Shown piece by piece: positions 48,553 through 58,278 of a DNA stretch of 64,000 nt. The notes beneath the pieces are model-generated. The model was not told where the DNA came from. It did not search any database and saw only the letters and a list, made by a program, of their open reading frames with translations. Origin of the DNA: Pseudoalteromonas piscicida (GTDB lineage Bacteria; Pseudomonadota; Gammaproteobacteria; Enterobacterales; Alteromonadaceae); contig NZ_CP011924.1 of the NCBI RefSeq assembly GCF_000238315.3, positions 2,458,501 through 2,522,500 on the forward strand, written 5' to 3'. The stretch's first letter is position 1. Each line of letters starts with the position of its first letter. The position numbers and the translations under genes are program-made.

Positions 48553-49026
48553 ATGATTATCATCAGACAGTTTCAAAACGGCGAAGAAGCCGTGCTACGC
48601 AAGCTTATGTTTGACACAATACGCTCGGTAAATATACAGCATTACTCCAATAGCCAAGTTAATGCATGGGCACATAGCGACGTTGTCGATAAAGGCTGGC
48701 AAGACCGATTAAGGAGCAATCAGCCCCTTGTCGCCGTACTAAATGGTAAAATTGTTGGCTTTGCCGATATCCAAGCTGACGGTCTTATTGATCACTTTTT
48801 TTGCCATGCAGAACATCAAGGCCAAGGCATAGGTAAAGCACTTATGCTCGCACTCTTAGAACACAGCAAAATAACCAACACAACGCGCTTATTTTCCCAT
48901 GTTAGTAAAACGGCTAAACCTTTCTTTGAATATTTTGGTTTCCAAGTGATAAAGGAACAACAAGTGACGGTTCGTGGCGAAGTGTTAACTAATTACCTGA
49001 TGGAAAAGAGTATGCCTGCCTGCTAG
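48553..49026 (+). CDS. GNAT family N-acetyltransferase
   Basis: The 157-residue enzyme has the acetyl-CoA binding motif HQGQGIGKALM (R/Q-x-x-G-x-G/A) with the usual preceding strand, and YFGFQVIKEQ at the end. The acceptor substrate is unknown. It follows yibQ by 9 bp and is probably the last gene of that transcript. Confidence 0.85.
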   Translation: MIIIRQFQNGEEAVLRKLMFDTIRSVNIQHYSNSQVNAWAHSDVVDKGWQDRLRSNQPLVAVLNGKIVGFADIQADGLIDHFFCHAEHQGQGIGKALMLALLEHSKITNTTRLFSHVSKTAKPFFEYFGFQVIKEQQVTVRGEVLTNYLMEKSMPAC

Positions 49027-49047
49027 CAGGCATACGAACTTTCTTCC

Positions 49048-49701
49048 CTAATCTATGGGCGCAAACCGCGTGGGTAAGGCACTAAATTGCAAGGATGGAT
49101 TTTGCTTCATCCACTTTTTCTTATTAGGGATTTGGATCTTAAACTCATCATCCGTCACAAACTTTTGGGTTTTACCCTTGGCATCCACAAACTGAATTGA
49201 TGCAGGCTCGGTAAATGTAAACTCTAGTTCATCAAAGCTTGGAGCAAACCAAGACAAGCTACCTGCCATCAACTCAACAAAAGCGTCCATATCCTCTAAA
49301 AGAATAAACAAATCGCGATACAAAACCTGCTGCTTAGTCAACGGCGCTATATCGGTATTGACCAGAATCGCAACGGCACCTTTTTCTTGATTGATCACTA
49401 AATTAACTTGATCTGCACGAGACTGCGGGAGAATAGGTAAATCAATATTGCCGTCTTTGTCTATGATACCGTTGGCAATGATCTTGTCATCTTGCTCCAG
49501 CCAAAGTTTAACATCCTCAAGCGCGATATCAGGCTGCTTCACTTCCACTGTAAATTTAGACAAGATATATTGCGACTGCGCTTTGTTGGCGATTAAATCT
49601 AGAATTTGATTAATCTCACCATATTCAACACTTCGCTCAGCGGCGAAAACAGAGTTGCAAAGTAAGCTCGCAACAGCACCTAACATCAGTAACTTTTTCA
49701 T
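49048..49701 (-). CDS. Secreted protein, uncharacterised
   Basis: The 217-residue product has a signal peptide (MKKLLMLGAVASLLCNSVFA, cleavage before AER), then an all-soluble domain with no cysteine after cleavage. Ribosome-binding site GGAT stands 7 bases before ATG at 49701; the longer frame starts have none. The pattern resembles DUF2987-type exported proteins, but I am not sure. Convergent with the GNAT gene; 21 bp lie between their stop codons. Confidence 0.6.
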   Translation of the reverse strand: MKKLLMLGAVASLLCNSVFAAERSVEYGEINQILDLIANKAQSQYILSKFTVEVKQPDIALEDVKLWLEQDDKIIANGIIDKDGNIDLPILPQSRADQVNLVINQEKGAVAILVNTDIAPLTKQQVLYRDLFILLEDMDAFVELMAGSLSWFAPSFDELEFTFTEPASIQFVDAKGKTQKFVTDDEFKIQIPNKKKWMKQNPSLQFSALPTRFAPID

Positions 49702-49838
49702 TGGGTTATCCTTTCTTATTGTTGTCTTCATATGAGGAGCTCTTCGAGAAATAGTTCAAAACTTGATCTCAATTCCATACATGCCAAATAGATCAAGCTA
49801 AACTCAACATAAGCATATGGAGTGAAAAGGAGTAGCAG

Positions 49839-50258
49839 ATGACCCAAACCGTAGCTGATTTAATGACCCCAGATCCGTTCGCAGTGATTGCTGAAAATAC
49901 CTTGCAAGATGCGCACAATTTAATGAAAGAAAAAAATGTTCGTCACATTCCAGTGATTGACGAAGCAGGAGCCCTAGTTGGTATGCTCACGCAAAAGATT
50001 ATGATCGCCAAGGTAATGGGAATAATGGCAACCTATGGCGCAAATGCGCTTGCCAGAAAAGAAAAGCAAACAAAAGTACAAGATATTATGGCGACCGATT
50101 TTGCGAGCGTGCGCCCAAGCCAATCACTACAAGATGTGGTGCGCTTTTTTGTCGATAATCGCCATGGCTGTATGCCTGTGGTAGACGAGCAAAACAAATT
50201 GGTTGGAATACTGACTTCATCAGACTTTGTGCGACTCGCTGCTGCACTCTTGTCTTAA
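49839..50258 (+). CDS. CBS-domain pair protein
   Basis: The 139-residue protein consists of two CBS motifs (about 6-65 and 78-136; VADLMTPDPFAV, NVRHIPVIDEAGALVGMLT, and VQDIMATDFASV, HGCMPVVDEQNKLVGILTSSDFV). CBS pairs bind adenosyl nucleotides and regulate a partner, but no partner domain is fused here. AAAAGGAG precedes the ATG. Monogenic, ending at a hairpin shared with pepB. Confidence 0.85.
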   Translation: MTQTVADLMTPDPFAVIAENTLQDAHNLMKEKNVRHIPVIDEAGALVGMLTQKIMIAKVMGIMATYGANALARKEKQTKVQDIMATDFASVRPSQSLQDVVRFFVDNRHGCMPVVDEQNKLVGILTSSDFVRLAAALLS

Positions 50259-50272
50259 ACGTGGTAACAAGC

Positions 50273-50304
50273 GAGTGTATTCCACTGTCTCGCGGAATAC
50301 ACTC
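50273..50304. terminator. Hairpin between the CBS gene and pepB
   Basis: GAGTGTATTCC (50273-50283) pairs perfectly with GGAATACACTC (50294-50304). No clear U-tract, so it may end either convergent gene weakly or stabilise the 3' ends. Confidence 0.55.
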
Positions 50305-50318
50305 AGCTAACTGCATGA

Positions 50319-51614
50319 TTACGCTTTTTCTTGAAGCGTTCTCGCTACGGTTCTCATGCCTAAGGTCGTTGCACCTGCGGCCCATTGACCACTAGCGCTA
50401 TTTTGGAAAGAAGCCGCAAGGTCGATATGCACCCAACCTTGACCTTCGTTTGGTACAAAGCGAGACAGGAAACCCGCTGCATTTGATGCACCACCAAAGC
50501 CGCCACCTTTTTGCGCTCGGCTGTTAGCTGTATCCGCATAAGGCGATGGACAGTTATTTTGGTGCCACTTTTCTAGAGGCAATGGCCACGCGGCTTCAAA
50601 TTCGTCACTCGCGAACTGCTGTACATCACCGACAAGTGTTTTGTCTAAACCAAATAATGCGTTGTACTCTTGGCCTACAGCAACGAGCGCGGCGCCCGTT
50701 AATGTCGCGGCATCAATGATAAGCTCTGCGCCTGTTTCACCGGCAGCCATCAAGCCATCAGCAAGCACCAAGCGACCCTCTGCATCGGTATTTACGATTT
50801 CAACTGTGGTACCATTTTTGTAGGTAAGAATATCACCTAACTTATAGGCATGGCCTGAGATAAGGTTCTCAGCACAACATAGGAACAACTTAACACGACG
50901 GTCAAAACCACGTTGAATAGCCAGCGCTAAACCAGCCGTTACGGTTGCCGCACCACCCATATCACACTTCATCGTAAGCATGCCTTCGCTTGGCTTAATC
51001 GAGTACCCACCTGAGTCAAACGTGATCCCTTTACCCACAAGTGCCGCACTAACTGGTGCGTCATCATTACCTGTTGGGTTGTAGTCAAGCTCAAGCAACA
51101 CAGGAGGACGCTCACTGCCGCGTCCCACTTCGTGGATACCAATCCATTGCTGCTCCAACAGCGCGTCGCCTTTAATGATTTGATAGCTAACATGCTCAGG
51201 TGCCAATGACTGAATAAACTCAGCCGCTTTTCCAGCAAGGCTTTCAGGATAAATATCTTCGGCCGTGCCGTTGATCATCTGACGCATCCATGTTGCCGAC
51301 GCTTTTAATGCATCAAGCTCTTTTAGATCTGACTGGTCGTTGTCAACAAACACCACACCATCTAATGCCTTTGGTGACACAAAACCTTGATAAAAAGCCC
51401 ATTGAGATTCAGTACACCACAAGTCACCTTCTAGATGAACTTGTTTAATCCCTTGTTGTGCGATGCTACGAGCCGCTTTTTGAATATTTTTCAGCGTTTC
51501 GTCTTGTTGTAAATGGATAAAAGCACCGTCCTTTTCAAACGACAATGCAGCACCAGCAGATAAATACTCTGGTTTTGCGTCTTCACTCAGTCGTACAATA
51601 AATTTCTCTGACAT
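50319..51614 (-). CDS. pepB: Aminopeptidase B (peptidase M17)
   Basis: Zinc or manganese exopeptidase of the leucyl aminopeptidase family. The 431-residue protein has VGKGITFDSGGYSIKPSEGM with the metal-binding Lys and Asp, MKCDMGGAATVTAG, and the signature NTDAEGRLVLADGL, near Arg and Glu catalytic residues. Length and the short N-terminal domain fit PepB rather than PepA. Monogenic, divergent from sfsA. Confidence 0.92.
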   Translation of the reverse strand: MSEKFIVRLSEDAKPEYLSAGAALSFEKDGAFIHLQQDETLKNIQKAARSIAQQGIKQVHLEGDLWCTESQWAFYQGFVSPKALDGVVFVDNDQSDLKELDALKASATWMRQMINGTAEDIYPESLAGKAAEFIQSLAPEHVSYQIIKGDALLEQQWIGIHEVGRGSERPPVLLELDYNPTGNDDAPVSAALVGKGITFDSGGYSIKPSEGMLTMKCDMGGAATVTAGLALAIQRGFDRRVKLFLCCAENLISGHAYKLGDILTYKNGTTVEIVNTDAEGRLVLADGLMAAGETGAELIIDAATLTGAALVAVGQEYNALFGLDKTLVGDVQQFASDEFEAAWPLPLEKWHQNNCPSPYADTANSRAQKGGGFGGASNAAGFLSRFVPNEGQGWVHIDLAASFQNSASGQWAAGATTLGMRTVARTLQEKA

Positions 51615-51690
51615 TCTCTTTTCACTCTTGTGCTTGTAAGTGTGGTTAAGTGTACACTAGCCACTAAATACACCCAACCTAAAGCGACCA

Positions 51691-52410
51691 ATGAAGTTTT
51701 CTAGGCAATTACAGCAAGCAACCTTGCTCAAACGATATAAACGCTTTCTTGTCGATTTACGCGCCCCAAGTGGTGACGAATTCACCGTACACTGCGCCAA
51801 TACGGGTAGAATGACCAACTGTGCAGACCCGGGATTTACAGCCTATTATTCCACCAGCGATAACCCCAAACGAAAGTACATGCATTCGTTGGAGCTGACG
51901 CAAGATAATGATGGTCATTTTATTTGTGTAAATACAGCGGTGGCCAATAAAGTATCTGTTGAGGCCATTGAGCAAGGAAGAATAACGCAACTGCAAGGCT
52001 ACAAAACACTTCAAACTGAGGTGAAATACAGGGCTGAAAATAGCCGAATTGATATTTTGTTGAGCAACCTCGAAAATGGACAATCCTCGCAATTCTGCTA
52101 CGTTGAAGTAAAGTCGGTGACGTTGCTCGAGCAACAGCAAGGTTTTTTCCCTGATGCTGAAACCTTAAGAGGTCAAAAACATCTTAGAGAATTAACCCAC
52201 ATTAAACAGCAAGGTCACCGTGCGGTGTTACTGTTTGCCGCGCTCCATACAGGGATTAATTGCGTCAAACCAGCCAGTCATATCGATCAAAAATATGCTG
52301 CGTTAGTGAAAGAAGCAATTTCCCACGGAGTAGAAGTCATTGCTTACCGAGCGCATATTGATGACAACCAAGTACAATTAATTGAAGAAATTCCTTTTGA
52401 TTACGCTTGA
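51691..52410 (+). CDS. sfsA: SfsA family nuclease-like / sugar fermentation stimulation protein
   Basis: The 239-residue protein is collinear with E. coli SfsA: KRYKRFLVDL, VHCANTGRMTNCADPG, YVEVKSVTLLEQQQGFFPDA, TLRGQKHLRELTHI. The family is thought to bind DNA and resembles restriction-endonuclease folds (E...EVK motif). It lies upstream of dksA-gluQ, the same order as in E. coli. Confidence 0.94.
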   Translation: MKFSRQLQQATLLKRYKRFLVDLRAPSGDEFTVHCANTGRMTNCADPGFTAYYSTSDNPKRKYMHSLELTQDNDGHFICVNTAVANKVSVEAIEQGRITQLQGYKTLQTEVKYRAENSRIDILLSNLENGQSSQFCYVEVKSVTLLEQQQGFFPDAETLRGQKHLRELTHIKQQGHRAVLLFAALHTGINCVKPASHIDQKYAALVKEAISHGVEVIAYRAHIDDNQVQLIEEIPFDYA

Positions 52411-52534
52411 CTTTTTTCATGCTGCCCACATATAGCCGTGATAGTTTTCTCCCCCAAATAGTTAAACATTGAAAAAGTGGCTGACATTTGCAGCAAAAAA
52501 GTGTTTGCTAAGGGGTAAAGATTTTGCTATTTAT

Positions 52535-52558
52535 ACCCGCCGGCGAAAGCTGGGGTTA
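52535..52558 (+). promoter_or_regulatory. GAAA-loop hairpin in the dksA leader
   Basis: CCGGC and GCTGG around a GAAA tetraloop, with ACCC and GGGT flanks that can add pairs, lie 25 bases before the dksA start. It could be a terminator of sfsA without U-tract or a leader element. Confidence 0.35.
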
Positions 52559-52583
52559 TGTATTAAGGATTTAGGAGAATGGT

Positions 52584-53027
52584 ATGCCAGACCAGAAAAA
52601 ACTAGGGTTATTGGCTCAAGCCGGTGTAGAACCTTATCAAGAAAAGCCAGGCGAAGAATACATGAATGAAGCACAACGTGCTCATTTCAAAGCGATATTA
52701 GAAGCATGGCGTGCCGATCTACGTAATGAAGTAGATCGTACTAAGACACACATGCAAGACGAAGCGGCAAACTTTCCTGATCCTGTGGACCGTGCAGCGC
52801 AAGAAGAAGAGTTTTCTCTTGAACTGTGTACTCGCGACCGCGAGCGTAAGCTAATCAAGAAAATTGAGAAAACACTTCAACTTATCGAAGATGATGACTT
52901 CGGCTTTTGTGAGTCGTGCGGTATTGAAATCGGCATTCGCCGTTTAGAAGCACGTCCAACAGCTGATCTTTGTGTTGATTGTAAATCTCTCGCAGAAATC
53001 AAAGAAAAACAACAAGGCAGAGGATAA
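52584..53027 (+). CDS. dksA: RNA polymerase-binding transcription factor DksA
   Basis: Works with ppGpp at the RNA polymerase secondary channel to repress stable RNA genes such as the tRNA promoters in this window. The 147-residue protein has the coiled-coil tip [19 protein letters not shown] and the four-Cys zinc finger CESC...CVDC, as in E. coli. AGGAG is 7 bases before the ATG. It precedes gluQ. Confidence 0.97.
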   Translation: MPDQKKLGLLAQAGVEPYQEKPGEEYMNEAQRAHFKAILEAWRADLRNEVDRTKTHMQDEAANFPDPVDRAAQEEEFSLELCTRDRERKLIKKIEKTLQLIEDDDFGFCESCGIEIGIRRLEARPTADLCVDCKSLAEIKEKQQGRG

Positions 53028-53037
53028 TCTCAGCCCT

Positions 53038-53985
53038 GTGTCCCCAAGCTTAAAGCAAACTGGGAGCTATCGCGGTCGATTTGCTCCCTCGCCTTCCGGA
53101 CCGCTTCATTTCGGCTCTCTTGTGGCCGCTTTGAGTAGCTATTTAGATGCAAAAGTCAATCAAGGTAAATGGCTCGTTCGCATCGAAGACATTGATACAC
53201 CGCGCGTAGTTGCGGGTGCTGCCGACAATATATTAACCACACTTGAAGCATATGGCCTTTACTGGGATGAAGACGTTGTCTATCAATCGCAGCGCCATGC
53301 CCTATACCAAGCCTATTTGACGACACTAAAATCAGACTCCCTTGTGTATGCGTGTCAATGTACTAGAAAGCAAATTAAAGCAATGGGTGGGTTTTATAAC
53401 AATCATTGCCGAGCTTTAGCGCTAAGTTGGCAAGATAATGCTTTGCGCCTACAGCAGCGCTGTCCAGTTACTGAATTTAATGATGCAATACAAGGCATGG
53501 TTGTCATTCCCCCTGCAATTGCGCATGAAGATTACATCGTTAAACGCCGCGACGGCTTATTTGCTTATCAATTGGTGGTGGTCGTTGACGACATAGAGCA
53601 AAAGATTAGTCATATCGTGCGTGGTGCCGATCTGCTAGAACCCACAGCAAGACAAATTAGTTTATTTCGGCAACTCAATCAGCCATCACCTGAGTACGCT
53701 CACGTGCCACTGGCTGTCGCAGAGCCCGGATTTAAGTTGTCTAAGCAGAATCATGCTCCAGCTATTGATAACCGCAACCCGTTACCAACCCTTTATGCCG
53801 CGCTGCGTTATTTGCATGTGCCAGTTGATTCTCTCCATAATTATCAAGATGTTGACGCATTACTGACTCACGCTATTGATATTTTTAGTCTAGATAGCGT
53901 TCCTAAAGTACAGGAAATTCAACTAGACTCTCTAGAAAATGGTGATTTTGCTTTTCGCCCACTGTTTTCAAGTACTTCAATTTAG
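53038..53985 (+). CDS. gluQ: Glutamyl-Q tRNA(Asp) synthetase
   Basis: Attaches Glu to the queuosine at position 34 of tRNA-Asp. The 315-residue protein is a truncated GluRS: RFAPSPSGPLHFGSL (HIGH-like), RIEDIDTPRV and the KLSKQN block (KMSKS-like), without an anticodon-binding domain. The GTG at 53038 is the best start; the reading frame stays open inside dksA but without a better codon. dksA-gluQ is conserved from E. coli to other gammaproteobacteria. Confidence 0.93.
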   Translation: MSPSLKQTGSYRGRFAPSPSGPLHFGSLVAALSSYLDAKVNQGKWLVRIEDIDTPRVVAGAADNILTTLEAYGLYWDEDVVYQSQRHALYQAYLTTLKSDSLVYACQCTRKQIKAMGGFYNNHCRALALSWQDNALRLQQRCPVTEFNDAIQGMVVIPPAIAHEDYIVKRRDGLFAYQLVVVVDDIEQKISHIVRGADLLEPTARQISLFRQLNQPSPEYAHVPLAVAEPGFKLSKQNHAPAIDNRNPLPTLYAALRYLHVPVDSLHNYQDVDALLTHAIDIFSLDSVPKVQEIQLDSLENGDFAFRPLFSSTSI

Positions 53986-54080
53986 TCTCATTTGAGTATA
54001 TGATAGCGAGCCTTAAATGCGACCTGTTTTAAGACAAAAGCAGTGGTTCACAACGACTAGAATAGAAAACTTGATTGCTC

Positions 54081-54095
54081 AGGAGACGAGTTATT
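54081..54095 (+). promoter_or_regulatory. Ribosome-binding site and AUU start of pcnB
   Basis: AGGAG at 54081-54085 is 7 bases before ATT at 54093-54095. No ATG, GTG or TTG lies at a workable distance. The frame's TTG at 54075 is before this site. Confidence 0.75.
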
Positions 54096-55475
54096 ATTTC
54101 CAAGCTTGTAAACTTTTGCCGCCAGTTTGTAACTGGAAAAGGCGATGAGACGGTGAAAATGGCCAGCCCGACACCTGCGATAATTCCTCGCAGCGAGCAT
54201 GGTATATCTCGTAAACAATTTAGCCCTAACGCTATCAAAGTGCTCTATCGCTTAAAAGACGGAGGCTATGATGCCTACCTAGTTGGTGGTTGTATACGCG
54301 ATATCATGCTAGGAATAGAGCCTAAAGACTTTGATGTCGTTACTAATGCGACACCTGAACAAATCAAAAAGCTCTTCCGTAACTGTCGCTTAATAGGTCG
54401 TCGCTTCCGTCTTGCGCACATTGTCTTTGGACGGGAAATTATTGAAGTTGCCACCATGCGTGGTCACCACCAAAGTGATGACTCTTGTGCCACGACAAGT
54501 CAAGCCAGTGAACACGGGCAGCTATTACGCGACAATGTCTACGGCAGTATTGAAGAAGACGCCGAGCGCCGCGACTTTACTATCAATGCGCTATATTATT
54601 CGATCAATGACTTTACCTTACGCGACTTTGCCGGCGGTGTTGCTGACATTAAAGCGCGTAAAATTGAGCTGATTGGCGATCCTGAAACTCGCTATCGCGA
54701 AGATCCGGTATGTATGCTGAGAGCTATCCGCTTTGCAACTAAACTGGATATGGAGATTGCTACCCCGACCCGCACTCCAATTAAAGCATTAGCGCCGTTA
54801 CTTGGGCACATCCCAGCTGCACGCTTGTTCGAAGAAACGCTAAAGCTATTTTTAAATGGTAAAGCGGAAGAAAATTTTCTTCAAATGCGTGAATACGGCT
54901 TATTTGCACAATTATTCCCCGCGCTCGATAAAATCCTAGCACAGCCTGATAATGACTTTGAACGTCGCTTTATTCAGCAAATGTTTGCCAATACGGATAG
55001 CCGTATCAACGCGGATAAAAAAGTAACCCCTGCATTTATCTATGCAGCACTTTTATGGTTCCCTATTTTAGCTAAAAGCGAAGCGCTCGCGGCCGAAGGT
55101 ATGAATGAATATGATGCCTTTATGCAAGCCATTAATCACGTCCTTGCTGAAAATGCTAAACACGTTGCAGTGCCTAAACGCTTTACTTTAGGTGCCCGAG
55201 ATATCTGGCATATTCAACAACGCCTAGATAAACGTTCAGGCCAGCGTGCATATCGCCTAAGCTTGCAGCCGAGATTCAAAGCCGCATATGATTTCCTATT
55301 ATTGCGTGTTGAAAGTGGTGAGCAAGAGCAAGAAGAACTTGCAGCTTGGTGGACTGATTACCTAAAGAATGACGTCACCGGCCAAAAAGACATGGTGCGC
55401 AACTTAGGTAACCAAAGCAAACCTAAGCGTCGTTATAATAGACGTAAGCCAAAAAGAAAACCAAAAGAAGATTAA
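54093..55475 (+). CDS. pcnB: Poly(A) polymerase I
   Basis: Adds 3' poly(A) tails that promote RNA decay. The 460-residue protein has the nucleotidyltransferase motif GGCIRDIMLGIEPKDFDVVTNATPEQ, the RRFRLAHIVFG block, DAERRDFTINAL and the RNA-binding EDPVCMLRAIRFATKL, ending in a basic Arg/Lys tail. With ATT at 54093 the product starts (I)ISKLVNFCRQF, which lines up with E. coli PcnB (IFTRVANFCRK). That gene is known to use AUU, and this keeps expression low. Adjoins folK without a gap. Confidence 0.9.
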   Translation: MISKLVNFCRQFVTGKGDETVKMASPTPAIIPRSEHGISRKQFSPNAIKVLYRLKDGGYDAYLVGGCIRDIMLGIEPKDFDVVTNATPEQIKKLFRNCRLIGRRFRLAHIVFGREIIEVATMRGHHQSDDSCATTSQASEHGQLLRDNVYGSIEEDAERRDFTINALYYSINDFTLRDFAGGVADIKARKIELIGDPETRYREDPVCMLRAIRFATKLDMEIATPTRTPIKALAPLLGHIPAARLFEETLKLFLNGKAEENFLQMREYGLFAQLFPALDKILAQPDNDFERRFIQQMFANTDSRINADKKVTPAFIYAALLWFPILAKSEALAAEGMNEYDAFMQAINHVLAENAKHVAVPKRFTLGARDIWHIQQRLDKRSGQRAYRLSLQPRFKAAYDFLLLRVESGEQEQEELAAWWTDYLKNDVTGQKDMVRNLGNQSKPKRRYNRRKPKRKPKED

Positions 55476-55958
55476 ATGAATATTGCGTACATTGGATTGG
55501 GTGCAAACCTATCCGAACCGATGGCACAAATACAGCGAGCACTCGATGTGCTCGCCGCCCATCCAGACCTCTCGCTTGTCCAGCACTCTAGCCTGTATGG
55601 CTCAAAACCTATGGGCCCTCAAGATCAACCTGATTATGTGAATGCCGTAGCAAAACTGGCGACATCATTAACAGCAGAGTCTTTACTCGATGTGTTGCAA
55701 CAAATAGAGCTTGAACATGGTCGTGTACGCAAAGCTGAGCGCTGGGGACCGCGCACGCTCGATTTAGATATTCTGCTTTTTAATACCGACACCATTAACA
55801 GTGATAGACTTATGGTGCCACATTACGGCTTGAAAGAAAGAGAATTTGTCGTCTATCCACTATTAGAGATAACGCCAGAACTCAAATTACCTGATGGCAC
55901 TGAGCTTGACTCTTTAACACAAAAGTTACCACTTAACGGATTAGCAATCCTCAAATAA
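55476..55958 (+). CDS. folK: 2-amino-4-hydroxy-6-hydroxymethyldihydropteridine pyrophosphokinase
   Basis: Pyrophosphoryl transfer to hydroxymethyl-dihydropterin in folate synthesis. The 160-residue protein has [17 protein letters not shown] and the signature [14 protein letters not shown] with the two Mg-binding Asp. Its ATG follows the pcnB stop directly, so translation is coupled. Confidence 0.96.
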   Translation: MNIAYIGLGANLSEPMAQIQRALDVLAAHPDLSLVQHSSLYGSKPMGPQDQPDYVNAVAKLATSLTAESLLDVLQQIELEHGRVRKAERWGPRTLDLDILLFNTDTINSDRLMVPHYGLKEREFVVYPLLEITPELKLPDGTELDSLTQKLPLNGLAILK

Positions 55959-55978
55959 ACCAATCCAAGGGGTTTACC

Positions 55979-56773
55979 ATGGCAAAAATTTCCGTCTCAA
56001 CACTTGCCAAAATGAAGCGTGAAGGAACAAAAATAACAGCCCTCACCGCATACGATGCAAGTTTTGCAAAGTTATTTCACGACAATGGCGTAGATGTCAT
56101 CTTAGTGGGTGATTCTCTGGGTATGGTTTTACAAGGTGGTGAAGACACTTTAGCCGTTACCACGGATAACATTGCCTATCACACCCGTTGTGTCAGAGCT
56201 GGTAGTAAAGAGCTATTCGTTATCGCCGATATGCCTTTTATGAGCTATTCAGATCCGCAGTCAGCCTGTCAGAATGCAGCTACCTTGATGCGCTCTGGTG
56301 CTAATATGGTTAAGCTTGAAGGTGGTGAATGGCTTTACGACAGCATTGCACTGCTTACTCAGCAAGGGATCCCTGTTTGTGGTCATTTAGGTTTAACACC
56401 ACAATCAGTGCACGTGTTTGGCGGCTTTAAAATTCAAGGTCGTGAAGAAGCACAGGCGCAAAAAATGATAGCCGATGCACAAGCGTTAGAACGTGCTGGT
56501 GCACAAATGATTGTGATTGAATGTGTGCCTTCAGCATTGGCTAAACGTATTACCGATGCCGTGGCAATTCCGGTCATTGGTATTGGCGCTGGTAAAGAGA
56601 CCGATGGCCAAATTTTGGTTATGCACGACTTAGTTGGTATTTCCGCAGGCTATATTCCTAAGTTTTCGAAGAACTTCCTGCTCGAAACCGGCAACATGCC
56701 AGATGCGGTGAAAAAGTTTTGTGCAGACGTGCAATCAGGTGACTTCCCGGGGCCTGATCACGAATTTAATTAA
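55979..56773 (+). CDS. panB: 3-methyl-2-oxobutanoate hydroxymethyltransferase
   Basis: First committed step of pantothenate synthesis (ketopantoate from ketoisovalerate and methylene-THF). The 264-residue protein has the TIM-barrel blocks [28 protein letters not shown], the Mg-binding [21 protein letters not shown] and [20 protein letters not shown]. Folate cofactor use makes the folK link sensible. Confidence 0.97.
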   Translation: MAKISVSTLAKMKREGTKITALTAYDASFAKLFHDNGVDVILVGDSLGMVLQGGEDTLAVTTDNIAYHTRCVRAGSKELFVIADMPFMSYSDPQSACQNAATLMRSGANMVKLEGGEWLYDSIALLTQQGIPVCGHLGLTPQSVHVFGGFKIQGREEAQAQKMIADAQALERAGAQMIVIECVPSALAKRITDAVAIPVIGIGAGKETDGQILVMHDLVGISAGYIPKFSKNFLLETGNMPDAVKKFCADVQSGDFPGPDHEFN

Positions 56774-56858
56774 ATTTGCGATGAGCAATACTTATCGCTA
56801 AGTCCGATTCAAGCGTTTTGTTTGAGTTGGTATTGTTATTATTGAGTTAGAGTACAAC

Positions 56859-57707
56859 ATGCAATCAGTTACTGAGATTAAATCGTTACGAAGCCAGATT
56901 AAAGCTTGGCGCCAACAAGGATTAAGCATTGCCTTCGTACCAACGATGGGCAACCTTCACCGCGGTCATTTTTCCTTAGTAGAAAAAGCAAAAACCCTAG
57001 CGGATAAAGTCGTTGTCAGTATCTTTGTAAACCCAATGCAATTTGGTGCGAACGAAGACCTCGACAGCTACCCACGTACGCTTGAGCAAGACAAGCAAGG
57101 CCTTGCAGAACTAGAAACCGATATTGTGTTTACGCCTACCGTTGAAACCATATATCCAAACGGACTAAATGCGCAAAGTTTTGTTGATGTACCGGGAGTA
57201 TCCGAAGGACACTGCGGTGGCACACGCCCTGGGCACTTTCGTGGCGTTGCAACGGTTGTCACAAAACTGTTTAACTTAGTACAACCTGATTTTGCCTGCT
57301 TTGGTGAGAAAGACTTTCAACAGTTACAGGTCATCAAAACAATGGTGAAAGACCTGTCTATTCCCGTTGAAGTGATTGGTGTTGCGACTCAAAGAGAAGT
57401 TTCTGGACTGGCGATGAGTTCACGTAATGGTTACCTCTCTGAATCTGAAAAAGATACTGCTAAAGTACTCTTTCAAGCGCTAAAAGCAGCAGCTGGCGCT
57501 TTAGAAAATGGCGAAAAAGATTTTTCGAAGGTAACAAAAAATGCAACAGAAATGCTGCATAATGCCGGTTTAAAGTTGGATTATTTTAACATTTGTCAAA
57601 AAGATAGCTTGAAACCTGCTACACTCGAAGATAATCAACTCGTCATTCTTGCCGCAGCTTTTCTCGGTAAAGTCAGACTGATTGATAATATTCAAGTCAC
57701 AGTCTAA
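56859..57707 (+). CDS. panC: Pantoate-beta-alanine ligase
   Basis: ATP-dependent joining of pantoate and beta-alanine. The 282-residue protein has the HIGH-like motif [33 protein letters not shown] and the KMSKS-like MSSRNGYLS. It follows panB by 85 bp; probably in one operon. Confidence 0.97.
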   Translation: MQSVTEIKSLRSQIKAWRQQGLSIAFVPTMGNLHRGHFSLVEKAKTLADKVVVSIFVNPMQFGANEDLDSYPRTLEQDKQGLAELETDIVFTPTVETIYPNGLNAQSFVDVPGVSEGHCGGTRPGHFRGVATVVTKLFNLVQPDFACFGEKDFQQLQVIKTMVKDLSIPVEVIGVATQREVSGLAMSSRNGYLSESEKDTAKVLFQALKAAAGALENGEKDFSKVTKNATEMLHNAGLKLDYFNICQKDSLKPATLEDNQLVILAAAFLGKVRLIDNIQVTV

Positions 57708-57716
57708 GGAATAATA

Positions 57717-57947
57717 ATGAAAAATGCGTTCGCCTTGTTAGTACTTTCTACCACCCTATTGGGGTGCAGTAACTCTATCTCACCTGAGTTGAATCAGTGC
57801 GCACAACAGAATTATCAATGCGAACGCAGCTGTGAGATGCAAAACACACCAGAGACAATGTCTTTACAGATATGCACTGATAAATGTATTGAGCAGTATA
57901 ATGCCTGCAAAGTACAGGCTGAAAAAATTACCGAGAGCAAAGGATAG
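57717..57947 (+). CDS. Small cysteine-rich lipoprotein, uncharacterised
   Basis: The 76-residue protein has a lipoprotein signal with lipobox L-L-G-C17 and a mature part with six further Cys in a C-x5-C-x3-C...C-x3-C-x7-C pattern, typical of paired disulfides (CAQQNYQCERSC, CTDKCIEQYNAC). It starts 9 bp after panC. The family is unknown to me; the location suggests read-through from panBC. Ends in an intrinsic terminator that overlaps its stop codon. Confidence 0.72.
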   Translation: MKNAFALLVLSTTLLGCSNSISPELNQCAQQNYQCERSCEMQNTPETMSLQICTDKCIEQYNACKVQAEKITESKG

Positions 57948-57961
57948 TTTGCTCTTTTTTT
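57935..57961 (+). terminator. Intrinsic terminator of panB-panC-lipoprotein
   Basis: GAGCAAA (57935-57941) pairs with TTTGCTC (57948-57954) around 6 bases, followed by seven T. The stop codon TAG of the lipoprotein lies in the loop. Confidence 0.88.
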
Positions 57962-58278
57962 AGCAACTTGACCCCTTAATATTCTTTTAAATACAAACAC
58001 TTTCTAACTCCCGCTGTTATTTTTTATTCACCTTTTTAGAATATTTTGCGATACAATAAACTGGTCTGATGAGATAGACGTACAGCACCAGCTTAACTTG
58101 GCTCAATACTTGGTTTACTAAATAATGTGAGCAGTGAGCACTAACTTTTCTTAATAACTTGTTATTTCTGGTTTTTATTCTAATCTCTAAGACAAAAGTA
58201 ACGCTATTTTTGTGCTCATATCAGCGCTTTGAATTAGCGTTACCGACACGACTCTTTGCAAAGAAAATGGGGATCAAT
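57962..58278. other. Intergenic region before the porin gene
   Basis: No RNA gene or convincing ORF seen; the frame open upstream of the porin ATG lacks a ribosome-binding site. It must contain the porin promoter. Confidence 0.45.
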
